A stretch of 64,000 bases of DNA from contig NZ_CP021382.1 in the NCBI RefSeq assembly GCF_002162135.1, forward strand, positions 4,152,001-4,216,000, given 5' to 3'. A model generated the notes under the pieces. It did not search any database and had not been told where the DNA came from. It was given only the letters and a program-made list of their open reading frames with translations. The position numbers and the translations under genes were made by a program. The number at the start of each line of letters is the position of its first letter. The stretch's first letter is position 1. Origin of the DNA: Cellvibrio sp. PSBB006. GTDB taxonomy: Bacteria; Pseudomonadota; Gammaproteobacteria; Pseudomonadales; Cellvibrionaceae. Positions 46,595 to 53,618 of this stretch are shown in pieces.

Positions 46595-46924
46595 ATGAGC
46601 CACAGTAGTATTGCCGAAGCAGTCAAGGTTCTGGAGGAGTTGTTGGTCGGGCTGGATGAAGCCTACTGGGAATCCGCCACCATCGAAAACAAAGATTTTT
46701 TCTACGACATCATCAGTGCCATCCACGGCGAACTATCAGAGCTGGCCAAGCTCAGCGTGCAGGATCATCACCTCGATTACGAGCCCATCACCATCGAATT
46801 CCGCACCGCACGCATCAAGCTCGGCAAATTGCGCAAGATGCTCGACGACTACGTCCTCCGTTCCCGCACAGCCTCCCGCCTGGAAGCCCTTATCGGCGAA
46901 ACGGTTTTTTTGTCATCGCGTTAA
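46595..46924 (+). CDS. Conserved small cytosolic protein of unknown function
   Basis: A 109-aa helical, acidic protein (MSHSSIAEAVKVLEELLVGL...), without signal peptide or membrane span. Predicted long helices and a regular Leu pattern (EFRTARIKLGKLRKMLDDYV) suggest a helical bundle. The start at 46595 is chosen because the upstream extension reads through promoter-like sequence shared with the divergent exporter gene. Not assigned to a family. Confidence 0.6.
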   Translation: MSHSSIAEAVKVLEELLVGLDEAYWESATIENKDFFYDIISAIHGELSELAKLSVQDHHLDYEPITIEFRTARIKLGKLRKMLDDYVLRSRTASRLEALIGETVFLSSR

Positions 46925-47324
46925 CGCTGATTTTGCAGAAATGGAGATTGCGCCATCATGGGCAAAGCTGCGTAAGATCACGCCAAAAACGTGGCGAACG
47001 GCACAGAAGTGATCAATATATAGCCGAACCTCATCACCCCATCTTGCTTATTGCCAATCAATTTAAACATGACGCCCTAAAAACTGGCGTAATGCCCCCG
47101 CCCAACAATACTTAGAGTAACTGGTGGTTGCATCCAGCGATGCGTAGTCGCACCGGTTGGAGTGATCTAAGCCAGTTGGAACTCCCTTTATTTGTACTCT
47201 AGTATGGTCTTCTCCGGCGCTTCTAATAGCGCCGGTTTTTTTATGCCCGAAATATTTATGCCCAAAGCATTTACAGCGCAGCCGCGATCATTATAATTTC
47301 GCGCTGGCCCTGCAAGGCCAATGT
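46925..47324. other. Gene-free 400 bp before tRNA-Pro with an orphan terminator
   Basis: No ORF is supported. A strong terminator lies at 47214-47242, 290 bp after the last stop codon and 80 bp before tRNA-Pro. The segment about 47100-47210 (ACTGGTGGTTGCATCCAGCG and onward) is GC-balanced and could be a small RNA ending at that terminator; this is a guess from position only. Confidence 0.4.
47214..47242 (+). terminator. Rho-independent terminator, possible end of a small RNA
   Basis: CCGGCGC (47214-47220), loop TTCTAATA, GCGCCGG (47229-47235), then seven T residues. Confidence 0.85.
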
Positions 47325-47401
47325 CGGAGCGTAGCGCAGTCCGGTAGCGCACCTCGTTCGGGACGAGGGGGTCGGAGGTTCGAATCCTCTCGCTCCGACC
47401 A
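47325..47401 (+). tRNA. tRNA-Pro (CGG), island integration target
   Basis: The acceptor CGGAGCG pairs with CGCTCCG, then A and encoded CCA. The anticodon arm CCTCG-TTCGGGA-CGAGG gives anticodon CGG; the T arm is GGTTCGAATCC. 77 nt. The last 25 nt and the next 9 are repeated exactly at 52566-52599, so the 3' part seen here was probably contributed by an integrated element. Confidence 0.97.
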
Positions 47402-47410
47402 GAATCCCGC
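47377..47410. repeat. Left attachment-site repeat (attL)
   Basis: A 34-bp segment starting GGTTCGAATCCTCTCGCTCC and ending AATCCCGC, identical to 52566-52599. It covers the T arm and acceptor end of tRNA-Pro. Homology continues after a short mismatch into the terminator (to about 47453 and 52640). Confidence 0.9.
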
Positions 47411-47415
47411 CAATA

Positions 47416-47452
47416 AGCCCTTGATTGTCCGTTGGATGGTCAGGGGCTTTTT
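47416..47452 (+). terminator. tRNA-Pro terminator, left (weaker) copy
   Basis: AGCCCTTGA (47416-47424) pairs with TCAGGGGCT (47440-47448) with one G-T pair, followed by T residues. The distal copy at 52603-52639 is perfectly paired. Confidence 0.8.
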
Positions 47453-47585
47453 GCTTTTGGGCCTTTTTTAAAGGGGCTATCTTTTTGATCTTTGGGTGGC
47501 GCTTAACTATAGTTATTGGGTTTTGCGAGGCTATGTAACGCATGATGTTACCAAGCAAGGTTGCCTGAACGTCGAGGAAGGAAGC

Positions 47586-48134
47586 ATGATGGACTTAATA
47601 TACGTAATATTTTTCGTCACCATTTTGATTGTGTTTGCAGGCGCTATTAAGAATGGCGGAAAAAGACGGTTTAAATATAACCCCGACGAAGAATGGCCTT
47701 TCGAAAAGCAAAGGCTGATGAGTCACCCAGAACAAGTTATGTATTTTCGCCTTCGCGAAGCCTTACCAGATTATTGTATCTTCTCCCAGGTCCAGCTTTC
47801 CCAATTAGTCCGCGTCAGAAAAGGCCATGATTTTAAGCAATGGTTTAATCGCATTAACAGAATGAGTGCGGATTTTGTCGTAACGGATAAAAGCATGAAC
47901 ACGATAGCCGTCATAGAAGTAGATGATAAAACCCACCAAAGAGCGGACCGAATCGAACAAGATAAGAAAAAAGACAAAGCTTTGAAATCAGCAGGAATAG
48001 AAGTAATCCGCTGGCCAGCAAAACCACTTCCAACAGTAGAAGCAATACGAAGTAGATTCTGGAAGCCCACAGAAGAAACTTTCAAACCGGCAGTAGCTAA
48101 TCAGCCGGACTTAGGTGTATTAAAGGAAGCCTGA
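47586..48134 (+). CDS. DUF2726 protein with N-terminal membrane anchor
   Basis: A 182-aa protein. One N-terminal membrane span (about residues 2-20) precedes a DUF2726 domain: PEQVMYFRLREALPDYCIFSQVQL, RMSADFVVTDKSMNTIAVIEVDD and ALKSAGIEVIRWPAKPLP. The D...ExD pattern recalls Vsr/PD-(D/E)xK endonuclease-like folds, so nucleic-acid binding or cleavage is possible, but catalysis is not proven. GAGGAAGGAAGC precedes the ATG. It is the first gene inside the tRNA-Pro repeat, where an integrase gene would normally be found. Confidence 0.75.
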   Translation: MMDLIYVIFFVTILIVFAGAIKNGGKRRFKYNPDEEWPFEKQRLMSHPEQVMYFRLREALPDYCIFSQVQLSQLVRVRKGHDFKQWFNRINRMSADFVVTDKSMNTIAVIEVDDKTHQRADRIEQDKKKDKALKSAGIEVIRWPAKPLPTVEAIRSRFWKPTEETFKPAVANQPDLGVLKEA

Positions 48135-48166
48135 TTTAAGGCTTGGAAAAAATGGAAGGAAGAACA

Positions 48167-48550
48167 ATGAGAAAGAAAATAATAATCGCAGGAATTCTAT
48201 GCTTGACGGCAACCTGCAATAGCCAGGCGGAAGAATTGGAAAAAGCCAAAACAAACCCCGATGCAATACCGCCTGTAATCACGCTAGAAGATACAGATTT
48301 AGATCTGACGGCGGAACAGCAAATTATTTTGCTCAATCGCAAAAAAGCGGATTGGTTATTAAAAGATATAAAAATAGGTGGGAAACAAATACCAAGCTCT
48401 TACGACAAAAAGATAGAACAATTGCAACGCGAAAAATTCGATGCAAGCCCTCGCCAAACAATCCCCTTAAAAGACTGCATCAAGCCGAATAACGTTATTG
48501 ATAATGATGTTCAGGAATGTTTGAATGGTCGGATAGAGAAATCATGGTAA
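48167..48550 (+). CDS. Small exported hypothetical protein
   Basis: A 127-aa protein with an N-terminal signal (MRKKIIIAGILCLTATCNSQA); either cleaved after SQA or lipidated at the Cys in LTATC. The mature part is charged and has two Cys residues (KDCI, QECL) that may form a disulfide. AAGGAAGAACA before the ATG at 48167 fixes the start. No family recognised. It follows the DUF2726 gene by 32 bp. Confidence 0.6.
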   Translation: MRKKIIIAGILCLTATCNSQAEELEKAKTNPDAIPPVITLEDTDLDLTAEQQIILLNRKKADWLLKDIKIGGKQIPSSYDKKIEQLQREKFDASPRQTIPLKDCIKPNNVIDNDVQECLNGRIEKSW

Positions 48551-48636
48551 ATACAAAATTCAGAGGATAAAAAATTATCGCTGATAGAATCTTAGAGACA
48601 GGAAAATTAACGTAATATTAAAAGGAGAATGAAAAA

Positions 48637-49491
48637 ATGACTTTATTTGAAATTGTTAATGGAGTATTGACCGATCTATATAAACAAGGGGAAAAGGAGC
48701 TTGGAGAAAAACTAGATGAAGAGATAATTAATCAATTAAATTATCTTTCAAATTCCTATAGAGAATTGGCGGACTCATCTAGAGCCCCAATAGACTACAG
48801 CAGTCCTGTAACAAGATTTGCTTACGTATACAAATATGTGGCAACTCATGGAGATTATTTGGTGCAGGTGATGGAAAGAGTTAATAGCCTATTGCGTGGG
48901 CCTATATTCAACAAAGAAAGGGTCTCCGTCGCATGTATCGGAGGAGGTCCCGGATCTGAAATAATAGGCGTTCTAAAATATTTAGAGGAAAGTGAAGAAG
49001 AGAGGGTAGGGGAAATATTGTTTCATCTATTAGATAAAGAGCAGGCATGGAGCGATACCTGGACTGATATAAGACAACAAATAGAAGGCTTTGATGTAAA
49101 TTTCGTTTTCCAAAATTTAGATATAACTAATACAACAACCTGGAAATATGTAAGAAAATTTTTGAACGCGGATTTATTTATCATGAGTTATTTTTACTCT
49201 GAAGTTCAAGGGCTCGGCGATGTCGTTAACACATCAATTAAAAGCATATTAAATGATGCAAAATCCGGATCATTATTTATATATATAGATAATGGAAGCG
49301 ACTATTTCAATGAGAAATTCGACTCTCTGTATGATGAGAGTGAGTTTGAAGTAATCTTCGAGCGCACCAACGATTGGTTCACCCCTAGGTTAAGCGAACA
49401 AGTGGATATACTAAAAAAATACAAAGAAAAATTTAATCAAAATGCAAAGTTAAAAGGAAAGCTATCCATCCGTGCAATTAGAAAGCTATAA
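48637..49491 (+). CDS. Putative SAM-dependent methyltransferase
   Basis: A 284-aa protein, AT-rich (15 of 60 bases are G or C in 49141-49200). An N-terminal helical region (about 1-95) is followed by a Rossmann-type glycine loop VACIGGGPGSEIIGVLKYLE (about residues 97-116). LLDKEQAWSDTW then sits at the acidic-loop position, FQNLDITN at the third, and LFIMSYFYSEVQ after it. This is the arrangement of class I methyltransferases, and CIGGGPGSE recalls fungal rRNA methyltransferase-like proteins. Substrate unknown. A strong AAAGGAG precedes the start. An AlkB-like gene begins 4 nt after its stop. Confidence 0.65.
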   Translation: MTLFEIVNGVLTDLYKQGEKELGEKLDEEIINQLNYLSNSYRELADSSRAPIDYSSPVTRFAYVYKYVATHGDYLVQVMERVNSLLRGPIFNKERVSVACIGGGPGSEIIGVLKYLEESEEERVGEILFHLLDKEQAWSDTWTDIRQQIEGFDVNFVFQNLDITNTTTWKYVRKFLNADLFIMSYFYSEVQGLGDVVNTSIKSILNDAKSGSLFIYIDNGSDYFNEKFDSLYDESEFEVIFERTNDWFTPRLSEQVDILKKYKEKFNQNAKLKGKLSIRAIRKL

Positions 49492-49495
49492 AAAT

Positions 49496-50116
49496 ATGGA
49501 CCTTTTCTCAACCCCTAAGAAATTTGATAGGCTAAACATTCCGGATGCTGAAGTTTTTTATATGCAAAATATGGGTTTCGATATTCCGGATGATGTAGTA
49601 ATGCGAAGGCTGATTGACGAAACCAAATGGAAAGATGAAGAAATATTCTTATATGGAAAAAGACACAAGCAACCTCGGCTGATAGCTTGGTACGGCGACG
49701 ATGATAAAAAAAACTATTCTTACTCTGGAATAAAACTAAACCCTAATCCTTGGACAGAGCTTCTTAAGGAAATAAAACTTCATGTCGAAAAGCTATGCAA
49801 TTACGAATTCAATAGCGTGCTTCTTAATTATTATAGAAGCGAGAAAGATAGCATAGGATTTCATAGTGATGATGAAAAGGAGTTAGGAAATGCACCAGTA
49901 ATTGCATCTGTTAGCTACGGAGAAATTAGAACTTTTATCTTCAAGAGCAAGAAGAATAAAAAGATAAAAAATATTTCATTAAAACTTTCATCAGGAAGCT
50001 TGCTGCTAATGAAAGGGGATACCCAAAAAAATTGGGTTCACGGAATTAATAAAGAGAATGTCAAGTGCGGGCCTCGAATTAATTTGACTTTTAGGCATGT
50101 TGAAGAGGGCGAATGA
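49496..50116 (+). CDS. AlkB-like 2-oxoglutarate/Fe(II) dioxygenase
   Basis: A 206-aa oxidative demethylase-like protein, close in layout to AlkB homologues 2/3. PRLIAWYGDDDKKNYSYSG is the substrate-lid style region. NYYRSEKDSIGFHSDDE contains the iron-binding HxD, NWVHGI the distal His, and PRINLTFR the 2-oxoglutarate-binding Arg. It would remove methyl or alkyl lesions from DNA or RNA. Start at 49496, four bases after the methyltransferase-like gene, so the two are co-translated. Strongly AT-rich, unlike the flanking chromosome. Confidence 0.85.
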   Translation: MDLFSTPKKFDRLNIPDAEVFYMQNMGFDIPDDVVMRRLIDETKWKDEEIFLYGKRHKQPRLIAWYGDDDKKNYSYSGIKLNPNPWTELLKEIKLHVEKLCNYEFNSVLLNYYRSEKDSIGFHSDDEKELGNAPVIASVSYGEIRTFIFKSKKNKKIKNISLKLSSGSLLLMKGDTQKNWVHGINKENVKCGPRINLTFRHVEEGE

Positions 50117-50170
50117 AGGGCCGGATAAATTTACAGTGTTCTAAAATACCAACCAAAGAAGGAGCTTAAA

Positions 50171-50329
50171 ATGCTAGTACTAGGCAGGCGCGAACAGGAA
50201 ACCATAAACATCTATACCAGCGATGGCGATATAGAAATTATGGTAACCAGAATTCATGATAATCAGGTAAAAATCGGAATCACCGCACCTGATGATGTGG
50301 AAATAGTGCGAGGCGAACTGGAAGAATAA
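50171..50329 (+). CDS. csrA: CsrA/RsmA-family RNA-binding regulator (52 aa)
   Basis: Binds GGA motifs in mRNA leaders and alters translation. The sequence starts MLVLGRREQETINI and contains NQVKIGITAPDDVEIVRGEL, aligning along its whole length with E. coli CsrA; Leu4 and the Arg of the C-terminal VxR motif are kept. It is a little short at the C-terminus. AAGAAGGAGCTTAAA precedes the ATG. Its place in a tRNA-linked island makes it an accessory copy, not the chromosomal housekeeping gene. Confidence 0.88.
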   Translation: MLVLGRREQETINIYTSDGDIEIMVTRIHDNQVKIGITAPDDVEIVRGELEE

Positions 50330-50364
50330 AAAAAAAGGGAAGAGCCGTGCGCTTTGCGCGGCTC
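50328..50364 (-). terminator. Terminator after the DUF262 gene (minus strand)
   Basis: The stem GAGCCGTGCG/TGCGCGGCTC (50342-50364, loop CTT, wobble pairs included) is followed on the minus strand by TCCC and nine T residues. It may also stop csrA transcription. Confidence 0.75.
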
Positions 50365-50436
50365 AACTTGAATAAGCTTAAAAAGAAAAGCCCAAATAGC
50401 GATTATCTGCCCACAACTAAAAACTCTTACATTTGA

Positions 50437-51486
50437 TCAAATGTAATCTAACATGATTCTGGTTCTCTCCTTAAGAGAGCTTGCATCATTGGTGCCCTGC
50501 TGAGACATACGATCATATTCAAGCAGCTCAAACTCAGCGCTCTCAATGCTATCTTCAGCCACAATCCTATTGTCGCGTCTTCTATCTTGAAAATCTTCAA
50601 TCTGCTTTCTTGTTAAGGTTATCTGGCCATCAGAATGAAGCTGATGCCTAGCCACTAAAAAATAAACTGGCAACGACGCCTGTGCTGTCAAAAGCTTATC
50701 TTTATCTGTAAATATGGAGGCTAAATATTTGGTGATGCCACCTACCGAATGCAGAATAGTTTCTATATGAGATCTATTTGATTTTTTAAATTTCTTAGCA
50801 AAACCATCTAAATAAACCTTTTTAATGTCGATGATTTTTCCATCCGTAGATAAGCAATGTTCCAGATACAATAGTTTTATAGCGGCTTCTCTATGTTGAT
50901 ATCTTCTGTTGGAAAATCTAACCTTCTTCGTGAATAGGTTCTGCTTAGATAGCTTAGTAACCGCTTCTATACAATGACCCCTAATCGCATTACGCTTTTC
51001 TGCAGCATTAAGTGGCACAGCCTCATTGAGTCGACTAAACATATCTTCAATAAGGTCTAAGTCATCTGTGTCCACAACCATTATTGGTAGCAAAGTTCCA
51101 TCAAATTGATTCTTAATTTTAGGATGATTTTTTGCTAAATCATTGTAGGTCATCCCCCGGAGGTCAATTGATTTATCCTTAAGATAGTCAATATCCTCGC
51201 CAAGAGAGTAATCACCATCTATAAATTGCCAAATTGCTTCTAATCTTTGCCTTCCATCAATGATGGCGTAGTCACGACCCTCAGCATCATTTCTCAGTTT
51301 ATGAAAGTATATTTTCGGAAGATCATATCTATTGATAAGGGAATCCATTAACAACTGCTTTTTAGATAAACTCCATACATCCCCATTTCTCTGGTACTCG
51401 GGAGCGACATCTATTTCGTCTCTAATTGTATAACTAGAATATACCGAGTTGCCGTATGTAAGATGATTGACCTCAAAATGACTCAT
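50437..51486 (-). CDS. DUF262 (ParB-like) domain protein
   Basis: A 349-aa protein of the DUF262 family. The N-terminal part has APEYQRNGDVWSLSKKQLLMDSLI and IIDGRQRLEAIWQFI (the DGxQR motif near residue 78), then MFSRLNEAVPLNAAEKRNA. Members such as GmrS and BrxU use this ParB/Srx-like fold for NTP-dependent nuclease or regulatory work in phage defence. No HNH (DUF1524) domain is obvious in the C-terminal half, so the nuclease, if any, is elsewhere. Its start overlaps the FRG gene by 4 bp, indicating a two-gene system. Well below the flanking chromosome in G+C. Confidence 0.85.
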   Translation of the reverse strand: MSHFEVNHLTYGNSVYSSYTIRDEIDVAPEYQRNGDVWSLSKKQLLMDSLINRYDLPKIYFHKLRNDAEGRDYAIIDGRQRLEAIWQFIDGDYSLGEDIDYLKDKSIDLRGMTYNDLAKNHPKIKNQFDGTLLPIMVVDTDDLDLIEDMFSRLNEAVPLNAAEKRNAIRGHCIEAVTKLSKQNLFTKKVRFSNRRYQHREAAIKLLYLEHCLSTDGKIIDIKKVYLDGFAKKFKKSNRSHIETILHSVGGITKYLASIFTDKDKLLTAQASLPVYFLVARHQLHSDGQITLTRKQIEDFQDRRRDNRIVAEDSIESAEFELLEYDRMSQQGTNDASSLKERTRIMLDYI

Positions 51487-52229
51487 CTATAACTCCCTCT
51501 GATTTTTTGACCAATGCTCGCAAGCTCCGGAAATATTTGAAACCTTCCCAGCCCAAGAAGCTTTAATTCTTCTGCAATCACGGATTTAGAGTCTGCAGGA
51601 ATAATATATTTGCGCACATGAGACCTGTCTCCGACCTCCTCGATTGGCGTTTTACTTCTGCTAATCGTGAAAGCACCGAGTTGGGCCTGTATCCTCGGGT
51701 TATTTCTAGTTGCTATTGCTGCAATAGGCATCAATCCAGCACTATTTTGCATATCAAATTTTATTGTTTCGAAGTCACTCATATAATCACCTTCTTCAAA
51801 AGCAGGAATATATGAGTCCCGTTTAACATTCGTATTGGTATTGAGTTTTCCAGGGTCAAGAACCCAAAGCGCCCCTTCCTTCTTCCTATTTAATTTGGCC
51901 TCACCTGGATCTACAGCAAAATACAATGCTACCAATGGACTTTCGGACCAGTCTAAAAGTCTGGTAGGAACGCCATAATGCTGCATTAAAATTAACCAGT
52001 CAAAATCAGTCTTAGGGGTATGTTTATCTAAGAGATAATTAGCATTTTGCCGAAACTCATTAACTAATGATGTCTCTTTGGGAGGTTTTTTCAAGCGTTC
52101 ATAAGCTGATTCAAGCTTCCAGGAGGAGTCGGCATGACCCCGATACCAAACAGCCCCTCCATTTTGAACCTTATCGACATTAAGATTTTTAATTAAGTCG
52201 GCAACGCATTTAATTTTCTTATCTGCCAT
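51483..52229 (-). CDS. FRG-domain protein
   Basis: A 248-aa protein. The FRG domain is nearly the whole chain: VWYRGHADSSWKLESAYER (with the RG of the family name), MQHYGVPTRLLDWSESPLVALYFAV, and a C-terminal part with NPRIQAQLGAFTIS. FRG domains occur in bacterial defence and toxin contexts; their biochemical activity is unsettled. ATG at 52229 with AAAGGA six bases upstream is chosen over a TTG two codons earlier. It overlaps the DUF262 gene (ATGA), so both products are made from one message. Confidence 0.87.
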   Translation of the reverse strand: MADKKIKCVADLIKNLNVDKVQNGGAVWYRGHADSSWKLESAYERLKKPPKETSLVNEFRQNANYLLDKHTPKTDFDWLILMQHYGVPTRLLDWSESPLVALYFAVDPGEAKLNRKKEGALWVLDPGKLNTNTNVKRDSYIPAFEEGDYMSDFETIKFDMQNSAGLMPIAAIATRNNPRIQAQLGAFTISRSKTPIEEVGDRSHVRKYIIPADSKSVIAEELKLLGLGRFQIFPELASIGQKIRGSYR

Positions 52230-52565
52230 TTGCAATCCTTTAATTTCGATCGAAAGCCATAGTTAACACGATAAACTTATAAGCCTTAAACAGGGGCTTT
52301 AACCATAGTTAAATATCATTAGAGCATAGCCCATGGCGTCAAAGTATAGATGCGGAATCAGCAAGACGCCAGAAATCCAATGGACTGAAATGTCCTATTA
52401 ATAGCGAGGAGTTAATTGTCCCGGAGGAGGAAAAGGCAAAAATGTCGAAAATATGTCGAAATCAATGCGGCCAATAGTGGATCAATGAGGCAAGGAAGGT
52501 GATATAGAGGCCCGTAATTTGGGCCTTTGGGAAGCATAGCGGACTAATGTGGCATGATCAAAAGG
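52230..52565. other. Right end of island, possible attP arm region
   Basis: No ORF is supported in this gene-free stretch. It contains the direct repeat CCATAGTTAA at 52257-52266 and 52303-52312, with a relative on the other strand near the left end (TTAACTATAG, 47504-47513). ATGTCGAAA occurs twice at 52442-52450 and 52453-52461, and GGAC/GTCC symmetry at about 52381-52394. Short repeats like these are what recombinase arm sites look like, but the promoter of the FRG gene must also be here. Confidence 0.45.
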
Positions 52566-52599
52566 GGTTCGAATCCTCTCGCTCCGACCAGAATCCCGC
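52566..52599. repeat. Right attachment-site repeat (attR)
   Basis: 34 bp identical to 47377-47410 at the tRNA-Pro 3' end. It is not part of a tRNA here: no matching 5' half lies upstream, so it is a displaced 3' fragment. Confidence 0.9.
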
Positions 52600-52602
52600 A
52601 AA

Positions 52603-52639
52603 AGCCCCTGATTGTCCGTTGGATGGTCAGGGGCTTTTT
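52603..52639 (+). terminator. Displaced tRNA-Pro terminator, perfect copy
   Basis: AGCCCCTGA (52603-52611) pairs perfectly with TCAGGGGCT (52627-52635), with T residues after it. Probably the original chromosomal terminator of tRNA-Pro, pushed away by the insertion. It encodes the last codons of the minus-strand gene ending at 52627. Confidence 0.82.
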
Positions 52640-53013
52640 GTTGTTGTGGGGACTTCTCTCGGGGAGGAGCTTTTGCTTGAAGGCTTGGCTTTGAGCAGTT
52701 CCTTCTCCATGGATTCCAGCGCTTGGTTCGACAGTGCGATTTCGTTAAGGAGTTTCTTTTCTATATCGTTGATATGTTTGGCATGGGCTGAAGCTTTATT
52801 GTTATTAAGCATGCCCCACAATCCCAACACGATAACACCGAGGGAAACCAATCCTGGGCCTATAAACCAAAAAATAAACGCGGTGGGATTTTCACCGAAA
52901 TAAATATCGCCTCCGTGCCGCCTTTCGATAACCAGATCGGAACCGGCCCAAAATAAAAATAGCAGGCCCGAAAACCCCATCAAAATCATTAATATCTTCC
53001 CTGTGTTCTTCAT
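52627..53013 (-). CDS. Small membrane protein of unknown function
   Basis: A 128-aa protein with two membrane spans (about residues 7-25 and 46-68), separated by ERRHGGDIYFGENP, and a charged C-terminal helix (KHINDIEKKLLNEIALSNQALE). The Ser/Pro/Lys tail TTTKSP and the stop are read from the terminator duplicated at the right end of the tRNA-Pro island. If the terminator was the original one, this gene's end predates the insertion. No family recognised. Confidence 0.55.
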   Translation of the reverse strand: MKNTGKILMILMGFSGLLFLFWAGSDLVIERRHGGDIYFGENPTAFIFWFIGPGLVSLGVIVLGLWGMLNNNKASAHAKHINDIEKKLLNEIALSNQALESMEKELLKAKPSSKSSSPREVPTTTKSP

Positions 53014-53084
53014 GTAACTACTCCCGTGTGTATTTCAAAAAACGCCTAAATAAAGGGTGCGGTATTTCTGATAACCTTACTTAT

Positions 53085-53585
53085 TCATATGTTTTTTACG
53101 GCATCTTGCCACTCATCCTCTTTAATAATCTCGCAACCAATCCCCTCATACTGCAGTGATTTGTAATCAATTTTTACGTCGTCACAACGCTCGACAAAAC
53201 GTTGAGCATCTGATCCATCCAGCATGGAGTCATATTTGATGCTCCAGTATTCGCCTGAGGCAGTTAAAACCAATGCGTCAAATAAATAGGAATCTACCGG
53301 TATACGAACAGATCCGTATCTGAAGGGAGTTTGAGTGCCGATAGCACTTTTAATGCAGGCTCGGGAATCCGCGATGGTCATGTGATTATTGACTGGGTCG
53401 TTCACATCAAGATGGTTATGTATGCCGCAATTTAATGATCCTTCGCCCGCCAGACGATTTACTTCCCCTGCCATGCCGCGATAACCAAAAGCATCCCATG
53501 GCGAGGTGTCAGGCTCTTTTACTGTGGTTGTCGAGCAGGCTGTGAGTAGTGCAATGAAAATTGCTGTGCGCGGTATTGCGTTCAT
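53085..53585 (-). CDS. Hypothetical lipoprotein
   Basis: A 166-aa protein with lipobox LLTAC (Cys at residue 17) after MNAIPRTAIFIA. The mature part has four more Cys (NCGIHNH, RACIKSA, ERCDD, GIGCEII), consistent with periplasmic disulfides. ATAGGAATATAT precedes the ATG at 53585; the longer frame lacks a signal. It lies 33 bp after the matrixin-like gene on the same strand and could form an operon with it. No family recognised. Confidence 0.6.
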   Translation of the reverse strand: MNAIPRTAIFIALLTACSTTTVKEPDTSPWDAFGYRGMAGEVNRLAGEGSLNCGIHNHLDVNDPVNNHMTIADSRACIKSAIGTQTPFRYGSVRIPVDSYLFDALVLTASGEYWSIKYDSMLDGSDAQRFVERCDDVKIDYKSLQYEGIGCEIIKEDEWQDAVKNI

Positions 53586-53618
53586 ATATATTCCTATAAC
53601 CAGAGATTGCATGGATAC

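Noticed and set aside
47411..47585. Integrase remnant next to the left att site
   Set aside because: No tyrosine-recombinase motif (R...HxxR...Y) could be found in any frame of the gap or elsewhere in the island.
52554..52600. Possible second tRNA-Pro gene
   Set aside because: Only the T-arm/acceptor end is present; the bases before 52566 do not form a D arm or anticodon arm. It is a displaced 3' fragment (attR).
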